Positions 1 to 4,574 of a stretch of DNA of 5,274 nt are shown in pieces (positions within the stretch are counted from its first letter, which is position 1; the number at the start of each line of letters is the position of its first letter). The translations under genes were made by a program, and so were the position numbers. The notes below the pieces were generated by a model. That model saw only the letters and a program-made list of their open reading frames with translations. It searched no databases and was not told the DNA's origin. Source of the DNA: Deltaproteobacteria bacterium (GTDB lineage Bacteria; Desulfobacterota; DSM-4660; Desulfatiglandales; B25-G16); NCBI GenBank assembly GCA_020348625.1, contig CP070752.1:239695-244968 (forward strand). The letters run 5' to 3'.

Positions 1-197
1 AGGGGTACCGCTACCCCCATGATTACCCCGACGGTCAGGTAAGGCAGGAATACTTCCCGGAAAAGATGAAGCAGAAGGTGTTCTATCGTCCGAACAACCG
101 GGCCTTTGAGAGGGAGATACGGAACAAGATGATAGAACAACATAAATCGAGGAGTCGAAATACCAAGATCGATAAGTCGCCGTCGAAGCGGGGATAA
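1..197 (+). CDS. rarA: RarA/MgsA-type replication-associated recombination ATPase, C-terminal end (partial)
   Basis: This is the 3' end of a gene that starts left of the window. The open frame runs from base 3 to a TAA at 195-197 and gives 64 residues. It opens with GYRYPHDYPDG, followed by a QEYFPE segment and then FYRPNNRAFEREI. This matches the conserved end of RarA (MgsA), where a YPHDYP motif is followed by a Q-x-Y-L/F-P segment and a closing Y-x-P...G/A-FE-x-x-I helix. RarA is a cytoplasmic AAA+ ATPase that acts at stalled replication forks and interacts with SSB. The AAA+ core with the Walker motifs lies outside the window and cannot be checked. After the conserved end comes a very basic tail of about 20 residues rich in K, R and S, which looks lineage-specific. 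The next gene on this strand starts about 310 bp downstream, beyond a long palindrome. Family assignment is fairly sure; the status of the whole gene is unknown. Confidence 0.85.
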   Translation, partial: GYRYPHDYPDGQVRQEYFPEKMKQKVFYRPNNRAFEREIRNKMIEQHKSRSRNTKIDKSPSKRG

Positions 198-246
198 ACC
201 GCTATAAGAATTCTAGGGGTCAATATCCAAATCGATTTCCAAAGGA

Positions 247-430
247 GGTCATGGCTGTTTTCGAAAGGCGATATCTTAAAAGAGAATTCCACCGGGTCTT
301 GCAGTGGCCACAGAGGTGGGGTTTTCACCGTGGGAGCCCTGGGAGTCCCAGTCTAGCTCGCCTATACCCCACCTCCGTGGCCACATCCCGTGAGGCCAAT
401 AGATATCGCTTTGAGGAAATGGGGATGACC
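247..430 (+). repeat. Long imperfect palindrome (MITE-like element or structured RNA) in the rarA-radical SAM intergenic region
   Basis: The 314-bp gap 198-511 holds no convincing gene; its main content is this inverted repeat. The outer arms 247-276 and 401-430 align without gaps over 30 positions: 22 Watson-Crick pairs, 4 G-U pairs on the + strand and 4 true mismatches. They begin with GGTCAT/ATGACC and include a 9-bp perfect block GCGATATCT (268-276 with 401-409). The inner arms 304-321 and 367-384 match at 17 of 18 positions; the exception is A312 opposite C376. A small perfect hairpin CTGGGA-G-TCCCAG (339-351) sits at the centre. The linkers are unequal (27 and 16 nt). There is no T-tract after the right arm, so it is not a standard intrinsic terminator. 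I see no clear flanking target-site duplication. It could be a MITE-like insertion, a structured RNA or a 3' end-protecting stem for the rarA transcript. Confidence 0.8.
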
Positions 431-498
431 GGATAATGCGGAGTATGTATAGCTCTCTAATCACTACACCATTGAGGGAACATTTTCTTGGCGATGCT

Positions 499-505
499 AA
501 GGGGG
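499..505 (+). promoter_or_regulatory. Ribosome binding site deciding the start of the radical SAM gene
   Basis: The purine run AAGGGGG ends 6 nt before the ATG at 512. This favours 512 over the in-frame upstream TTG (488), ATG (494) and ATG (509). The TTG at 488 also has a GAGGGA (475-480) 7 nt ahead of it, so an eight-residue N-terminal extension is possible. The protein reads most like its family when it starts at the MLEP of 512. Confidence 0.5.
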
Positions 506-511
506 CGGATG

Positions 512-1447
512 ATGCTTGAGCCCCTTTACCTGCAATTACACAGAGAAGGCGAGCTAGCAAAGCGGGTGGAAGAGGCCGTTTTGTTGTTAGGGGAGTGCCG
601 GCTTTGCCCGCGGGAATGCAAGGTTGACCGTTTGAATGATGAAAAGGGTTACTGTCGGACGGGCAGAAAGGCAATAGTCTCCAGCTATAACGCCCATTTC
701 GGGGAAGAAGCGCCCCTGGTCGGCAGACACGGTTCAGGGACCATCTTTTTCACCTACTGCAGTCTTCGTTGTTCTTTTTGTCAGAATTTCGAGATCAGCC
801 ATTTGGGGGAGGGTGCACCGATAGACCCACCAGAGCTGGCGGCGATAATGCTGCAACTCCAAGGACGCGGCTGCCATAATATTAATTTGGTTACTCCCAC
901 CCATGTCGTGCCGCAGGTGCTTGAAGGCCTTATGCTAGCAGTACAGAGTGGCCTGGCTATCCCCATAGTCTATAACAGCAGCGGTTATGATCGTGTCGAG
1001 ACCATTCGGCTTTTAAGAGGCGTTGTGGATATCTACATGCCGGATTTCAAATTCTGGGACGAAAAATGGGCTGAGCGATATTGTAACGCACCTGATTATA
1101 GAGTGAGGGCGGTAAGCGCGATCAAAGAGATGCATGCCCAGGTGGGTGATCTGAAAATAGACGAGAACGGTGTAGCTCAAAGAGGGCTGCTCGTGAGACA
1201 CCTGGTAATGCCGCACGGGATCGCCGGCACCGACGAGGTAATGGAGTTTATATCCAGGGAGCTGTCACCAAACACGTATGTGAATATCATGGATCAGTAC
1301 AGGCCGTGCGGAACGGCCCATGATGACCACTATATCGGCCGGCGACTTTCGTCCAAGGAATACGCAGCGGCCCTGAAAAGCGCTGAAAAAGTGGGCCTTA
1401 AGCGATTGGATCAAAGGCAGGGAGCGCGGTTGCTTTTTCGTTTTTGA
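512..1447 (+). CDS. Radical SAM protein, PflX-like (COG1313) family
   Basis: Starting at ATG 512 the product has 311 residues, a usual length for this family. The N-terminus carries a cysteine motif C29-x2-C32-x3-C36 followed by C48 (ending GYCRTG), typical of PflX-like proteins, which resemble pyruvate formate-lyase activases. The radical SAM cluster motif C83-x3-C87-x2-C90 (CSLRCSFCQN) would bind the [4Fe-4S] cluster that cleaves S-adenosylmethionine. Other family-like segments are VSSYNAHFGEE before the cluster, GRHGSGTIFF just upstream, NSSGYD (155-160) and MPDFKFW (176-182). The enzyme is expected to be cytoplasmic and oxygen-sensitive. The substrate of this family is not established, so I give no gene symbol. 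AmrS-type (AmmeMemoRadiSam) enzymes are a related alternative but fit the cysteine-rich N-terminus less well. The gene lies downstream of rarA on the same strand, separated by a palindrome, and converges on rlmN with 14 bp between stops and no room for a terminator hairpin. Confidence 0.85.
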   Translation: MLEPLYLQLHREGELAKRVEEAVLLLGECRLCPRECKVDRLNDEKGYCRTGRKAIVSSYNAHFGEEAPLVGRHGSGTIFFTYCSLRCSFCQNFEISHLGEGAPIDPPELAAIMLQLQGRGCHNINLVTPTHVVPQVLEGLMLAVQSGLAIPIVYNSSGYDRVETIRLLRGVVDIYMPDFKFWDEKWAERYCNAPDYRVRAVSAIKEMHAQVGDLKIDENGVAQRGLLVRHLVMPHGIAGTDEVMEFISRELSPNTYVNIMDQYRPCGTAHDDHYIGRRLSSKEYAAALKSAEKVGLKRLDQRQGARLLFRF

Positions 1448-1461
1448 TCGTAGGGTCTCTG

Positions 1462-2499
1462 TCAGGGGCCGTTAAAGCCCGTGCTCAATTGCCCGCAGGC
1501 TGCCGAGATATCCCGTCCCTTGCTCTGCCTGATAATAGCGGTATAGTTTGCCCGGATGAGCTCATCTTGAAAGGCCCGAATCGTTTCTTCATGAGGCGCC
1601 TCAAAACCGCCTCCTTCGAAGGGATTGAACGGAATCAGGTTTACCTTGGCCTTAAGCCTTGAGAGAAGGCGGGCAAGGTTAGAGGCATCACTGAGCCGGT
1701 CGTTCATATCCTTAATCAGGATGTATTCGATGGTGATTCTCCTTCCCTTTTGGAGAGGGAACGCCATGAGGGCGCCGATCAATTGCTTGAGAGGATATCT
1801 TTTGTTGATAGGCATCAGGCGGTTTCTCGTGTCATCATCGGCCGCATTCAGGGAAACAGCAAGATTGATGGGAAGCTCTTCGCCAAGCCGCTGGATTTCA
1901 GGCACGAGACCGCAGGTTGAGAGGGTCACCCGTCGGCGGGAGAAATTGAGCCCGTCCGAGGAGATGATATTTCGGATTGCCCTGGTTACGGCCCTGTAAT
2001 TGGCAAGGGGCTCACCCATCCCCATTAAGACGATGTTGGTGAGTTTTTGCGGCTGACCCATTAACTGCCGGATATGAATGACCTGATTTACGATCTCGGA
2101 GCTCCTCAGGTTCCGGCTAAGCCCTTGCCTCGCGGTGAGGCAAAACCTGCATCCCATGGCACATCCGACCTGGGACGATATGCACGCAGTAACGTGATCC
2201 CGCTCGGGAATCAGAACCGATTCGATCCTGTTGCCATCGTCGAGTTCGAACAGGAATTTCTCGGTGCCGTCAACAGATTCCTCAGTTTTCACGAGAGCGA
2301 GCTGGCTGATCACAGCATGGGTGTCAAGGAATTTCCTCAACTCCTTTGAAAGCGTGGTCATACTCTGGAACGATTGAGCCTGATGCCGAAAAACCCATCG
2401 CCTGATCTGTTCGGCCCGGTAAGCTTCGAGTCCGCGTTCCTTCACCCACAACTTAGTTTCTTCCAGGTCAAGATTTTTAAAGTCCACTTTGGCCATCAT
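1462..2499 (-). CDS. rlmN: RlmN, dual-specificity 23S rRNA/tRNA adenine C2-methyltransferase
   Basis: The product has 345 residues, close to the family norm. RlmN is a radical SAM enzyme that methylates C2 of A2503 in 23S rRNA, and in some bacteria A37 of tRNAs. The radical SAM motif C113-x3-C117-x2-C120 (CAMGCRFC) is intact, preceded by ACISSQVGC, which contains C106. The family motif GMGEP occupies 160-164, and SLNAADD (216-222) and PFNPFEGGG (290-298) follow. The catalytic cysteine that is methylated during the reaction sits in AACGQL (C335), matching C355 of the E. coli enzyme by context. All key residues seem present and the protein looks full length, ending 10 residues after that cysteine. 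Two adjacent ATG codons (2499, 2496) are possible starts, and neither has a strong Shine-Dalgarno. Its upstream region is the palindrome-rich stretch 2500-2975. It is on the same strand as the thyA cluster but more than 470 bp away, so probably separately transcribed. Confidence 0.97.
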   Translation of the reverse strand: MMAKVDFKNLDLEETKLWVKERGLEAYRAEQIRRWVFRHQAQSFQSMTTLSKELRKFLDTHAVISQLALVKTEESVDGTEKFLFELDDGNRIESVLIPERDHVTACISSQVGCAMGCRFCLTARQGLSRNLRSSEIVNQVIHIRQLMGQPQKLTNIVLMGMGEPLANYRAVTRAIRNIISSDGLNFSRRRVTLSTCGLVPEIQRLGEELPINLAVSLNAADDDTRNRLMPINKRYPLKQLIGALMAFPLQKGRRITIEYILIKDMNDRLSDASNLARLLSRLKAKVNLIPFNPFEGGGFEAPHEETIRAFQDELIRANYTAIIRQSKGRDISAACGQLSTGFNGP

Positions 2500-2538
2500 C
2501 GTTAGTTTTATAGGCTAGTGTCCTATAATCCAGGTCAA

Positions 2539-2548
2539 ACCGAAATTC
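2539..2548. repeat. Left copy of a 10-bp direct repeat flanking the 250-bp palindromic element
   Basis: ACCGAAATTC here recurs exactly and in the same orientation at 2799-2808, on the other side of the large palindrome. Two such copies placed just outside the terminal inverted repeats would suit a target-site duplication. A chance match of this length within a few hundred bases is unlikely but not excluded. Confidence 0.5.
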
Positions 2549-2798
2549 CCTGTCACTTTAGCCTCTTCGAGTTCTATCAAAGGGATCACGGAACCCTTTC
2601 TGGAGTGACTGGCGGGAGAGCGCCGTCTTTTCGTGATTTATCAGTGGGGGAAACCGCAGCCCTGTGCCTGTCGAAGGGAATGCGGAGGGGGCAAGACTCC
2701 CCCGCAGATAAATCGCAGAAAAGACCAGTTCGGGAGCCTCGGAACGGAAGAAAGGCTGCCGTGATTCCGAGATGCTCTGTACAAAGATCTAAATTGCT
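2549..2798 (+). repeat. 250-bp imperfect palindromic element, MITE-like or structured RNA, upstream of rlmN
   Basis: The gene-free stretch 2500-2975 contains this element. Its two halves pair in several blocks. The distal ends share TTTAG-like terminal repeats (about 2554-2570 against 2780-2796). The block 2585-2601 against 2749-2765 matches at 15 of 17 positions. The block 2625-2650 against 2699-2725 has 22-23 matches of 26 with one bulge; two of its exceptions are U-G pairs on the + strand (2634 with 2715, 2645 with 2704). An apical hairpin lies at 2654-2685 (CCGCA with TGCGG, plus CCC with GGG). At equal distance on each arm there are small side hairpins: GGCG...CGCC (2611-2624) and GTTC...GAAC (2728-2745). 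No T-tract follows. The overlapping reading frames on both strands are arginine- and serine-rich, resemble nothing I know, and are probably by-products of the repeat. Confidence 0.75.
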
Positions 2799-2808
2799 AC
2801 CGAAATTC
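2799..2808. repeat. Right copy of the 10-bp direct repeat flanking the palindromic element
   Basis: This is an exact second copy of ACCGAAATTC (first copy at 2539-2548), lying directly outside the right terminal part of the palindrome. Together the two copies define a 250-bp unit that could be a past insertion. Confidence 0.5.
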
Positions 2809-2847
2809 AAATCTGCAAAATCAGAAGCAGGGCAAAGCTAGCTTATT

Positions 2848-2928
2848 CTGGGCCGGGGATTTCAACCTGCCTGGCACCTGTGTACTTGTGTTATACACCA
2901 GCAACTAGTTCAAAGTGGCCCGCCCGAG
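2848..2928. repeat. Third, smaller imperfect palindrome between the 250-bp element and the thyA stop
   Basis: The arms are CTGGGCCGGGG (2848-2858) against the complement of GGCCCGCCCGAG (2917-2928), with gaps. Next, TTTCAAC (2860-2866) pairs with GTTCAAA (2908-2914) at 6 of 7 positions. An inner GTGTA/TACAC hairpin (2880-2884 with 2894-2898) has the loop CTTGTGTTA. The pairing is patchier than in the two larger elements. It lies downstream of the thyA-like gene (stop at 2976-2978) and could help end or stabilise that transcript, but no U-run follows on either strand. Apart from this the 2809-2975 stretch shows only short perfect palindromes: AAGCTAGCTT (about 2834), AACTAGTT (2903-2910) and TCACTAGTGA (2962-2971). 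Confidence 0.45.
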
Positions 2929-2975
2929 ACCTTTCAGCTATTCGACAGCTCAGGCCATGCATCACTAGTGACTGC

Positions 2976-3629
2976 CTACGATTTCATGGTCCTCAATTTA
3001 GCCAATTCCCAGATGTAATCGTAGAGATGAAGCCCCTTACTCGCAGCTATGAGTTCCCCGTCCTTAACGCCGATGCTGTCAGCCATGTATTCTTTCAGAA
3101 GTTGAATGGCACCTAGGTTGGCGGGAAACCCATTCCAGAGATCCCATGAGCGAAAATAGACGATAAAATGCAGTCTATCATCTCTTATCCTGGTATCAAT
3201 ACCCCTGAGGCAAGGAGGATCGTCGAGGTAGATGGTCTCGGGATTTCCGACGGTCATGTAGGCCTGGTTCGTGCCGTAACCGTTTTCCCGATACATCCTG
3301 ATTACTTCACTGATCTGAGGTTCGAGATACTGGCCGTAGGTATACTCTTCCCCTTCCTTTTTGGCCGAAGTCATCAGGTACGGTAGGTATTGATCCAGAT
3401 AATCGTCGGCAACAGGGTTTGGTATCCCAAGGGCAGGGGGTATATCGGGTAAGAGAGATCTGGTGCCTGGGTATTTTATGTGTATTGTTATGTAGTCGAA
3501 TTCGAGCCTCTTCTGCCCCTCATAGCTCCCCCTCTCTATGACGTATGTTCTCCCGTGCTCGAGTATCTGGTAAACGCACTGAAACCAGGCATCAGGCAAA
3601 TCCCGTGCCTCGATGAACTCAAGTTTCAT
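2976..3629 (-). CDS. thyA: Thymidylate synthase, compact methanogen-type
   Basis: The product has 217 residues and belongs to the thymidylate synthase fold family, which makes dTMP from dUMP using a methylene-carrying pterin. The catalytic nucleophile is C140 in DDPPCLR. It is followed at the classical spacings by R160-S161-x-D163 (FRSWD), N171 (GFPAN), and H201 and Y203 (LHLYDY). Relative to E. coli ThyA (C146, R166, S167, D169, N177, H207, Y209) every interval is identical. N171, where dCMP hydroxymethylases have Asp, argues for dUMP. The chain ends 14 residues after Y203, so it lacks about 40 C-terminal residues of the 264-residue E. coli type. The segment expected to supply the partner-subunit arginine pair reads TNQA (120-123). 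These traits fit the short synthases described from methanogens. The gene starts 6 bp after the vWA gene, probably translationally coupled, and is last in the cluster. Confidence in the family is high; cofactor choice is unknown. Confidence 0.88.
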   Translation of the reverse strand: MKLEFIEARDLPDAWFQCVYQILEHGRTYVIERGSYEGQKRLEFDYITIHIKYPGTRSLLPDIPPALGIPNPVADDYLDQYLPYLMTSAKKEGEEYTYGQYLEPQISEVIRMYRENGYGTNQAYMTVGNPETIYLDDPPCLRGIDTRIRDDRLHFIVYFRSWDLWNGFPANLGAIQLLKEYMADSIGVKDGELIAASKGLHLYDYIWELAKLRTMKS

Positions 3630-3635
3630 ATCCCA

Positions 3636-4550
3636 TCACCCCCTCACAGCAGCCACGATGGTATCAATCATTTTCGAGACCCTTCCCCACACAATCTCGA
3701 ATGCAGTTGCGGGAATAGCATTTCGCAGCTGCGATTTCAAAAATTCAGTCCTCTCTTGACTATGATCGGGCACATGATAGAAGAATGCCCTCAGCCTGCC
3801 TTCCTTGCTGAGTTCGTGCACCGAGGTAATGAATTCCTTCTGCTTTTTCAGCAGCTTCTCTGGTAGGTCAGGCGTTGCGTATTCTCCACGAATATAGGGT
3901 GCTGGGTAGAGAAAGATAATCTGCCCGCCCTTATGGAGACCGAATTCTTCAAAGGCCTTTACGGGAAAGCGGAATTCCTGGCATCCTCCATCATCGTTTA
4001 CCAAATCCGAGAAGATTATCACCCTTTCTCCAGCCCTCTCCGGGAGTATCTCTCCGAGAAAATAGAATAGGGGAGTAGTCAAGGGAGTTGGGTCGCCTAT
4101 GCCTTCCGGTCTCCTGGAGATTGAAATGCTTCTTATCCTTTCCTCAATGGTTCGTCTAAATGTTTCGTGGTCTTGTGGTGAGCTGGTTGAAAGGATGTGG
4201 GAAATGGTTTCCTTCCCGCAGCCGGGAAGGCCGAAAACGGCTATACGACAGGAGACTTCACCATGACCTACGAAGTTTTGAAGCCGTGAGATAAGGGCGT
4301 CCTCAAAATCGGAGAGGATATCCGGTCGCATCGTCTGAGAGACGTCGATTCCCAAAAAGAACCGGTTTGGCCTGGGCTGCCTGATCTGCCTCACTTCACT
4401 GGCAAAATCCTTTTTAATAAAGTAAAAGGCGGGCCCTGATACAAGGACGGCAAGAAGGACAACCCAAAATGCAGCAGTTAGAAACAAATATTTTCGAGAG
4501 ATCTTGCTTTCATGCGGTTCGGTTATCTTATAGGATCTCTTCTTTGCCAT
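3636..4550 (-). CDS. Membrane-anchored von Willebrand factor A (vWA) domain protein of unknown role
   Basis: The product has 304 residues. A basic N-terminus (MAKKRSYK) precedes one hydrophobic helix at about 21-45, without a cleavage site, which suggests a signal anchor with the rest outside the cytoplasm. The vWA-like domain then starts with FFLGIDVSQTM: D69-x-S71-x-T73 is a MIDAS-type metal site with Thr in the third position. A Thr-rich loop GDPTPLTTP (152-160) and the strand IIFSDLVNDDGG, with D182, fit the second and third MIDAS elements. Residues about 207-300 are a mixed alpha/beta region with LYPAPY. FGLPGCGKET (106-115) resembles a Walker A loop but has Glu where Ser/Thr is needed and lies within the vWA fold, so I do not call a nucleotide site. 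The ATG at 4550 has no clear Shine-Dalgarno. The gene sits 24 bp after ilvE and 6 bp before the thymidylate synthase gene. The sequence shows no functional link to either neighbour. Confidence 0.7.
   Translation of the reverse strand: MAKKRSYKITEPHESKISRKYLFLTAAFWVVLLAVLVSGPAFYFIKKDFASEVRQIRQPRPNRFFLGIDVSQTMRPDILSDFEDALISRLQNFVGHGEVSCRIAVFGLPGCGKETISHILSTSSPQDHETFRRTIEERIRSISISRRPEGIGDPTPLTTPLFYFLGEILPERAGERVIIFSDLVNDDGGCQEFRFPVKAFEEFGLHKGGQIIFLYPAPYIRGEYATPDLPEKLLKKQKEFITSVHELSKEGRLRAFFYHVPDHSQERTEFLKSQLRNAIPATAFEIVWGRVSKMIDTIVAAVRG
3639..3645 (-). promoter_or_regulatory. Ribosome binding site for the thymidylate synthase gene, inside the end of the vWA gene
   Basis: On the minus strand GAGGGGG lies 9 nt before the ATG at 3629 and overlaps the last codons of the upstream vWA gene (its stop is at 3636-3638). 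This layout suggests translational coupling of the two genes. Confidence 0.55.
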
Positions 4551-4574
4551 TATCGATCTGGTAATCCACTACAC

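Noticed and set aside
251..436. 61-codon frame with a perfect AAAGGAGGT directly upstream
   Set aside because: The Shine-Dalgarno core ends only 2 nt before the ATG, too close for normal initiation. The frame lies almost entirely inside the long palindrome, and the product (rich in R, G, P and aromatic residues) resembles no family I know. Kept only as a remote small-protein possibility.
411..437. TTGAGG (411-416) and GATAAT (432-437) as a promoter for the radical SAM gene
   Set aside because: The 15-bp spacing is short and the -35 is partly inside the palindrome arm. It is plausible, but too weak to annotate.
276..674. 132-codon minus-strand frame across the palindrome and the start of the radical SAM gene
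   Set aside because: It is antisense to the well-supported radical SAM gene and to the palindrome, with no recognisable protein features.
2507..2538. Minus-strand TTGACC (2533-2538) and TATAAA (2507-2512) as an rlmN promoter
   Set aside because: The 20-bp spacing is too long, and the -10 would sit only 7 bp before the start codon, giving an almost leaderless message.
2518..2841. 107-codon + strand frame and an overlapping minus-strand frame (2586-2810) within the 250-bp element
   Set aside because: The frame opens on GTG with no ribosome binding site, its composition is low in hydrophobic core residues, and open frames on both strands are expected from an inverted repeat.
2962..2971. TCACTAGTGA just after the thymidylate synthase stop as an intrinsic terminator
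   Set aside because: The stem is only 5 bp with no loop and no U-tract follows on the minus strand.
4206..4235. Walker A-like GLPGCGKET in the vWA protein as an ATP-binding site
   Set aside because: The residue after the lysine is Glu instead of Ser/Thr, no Walker B partner is evident, and the stretch falls within the vWA-like domain.
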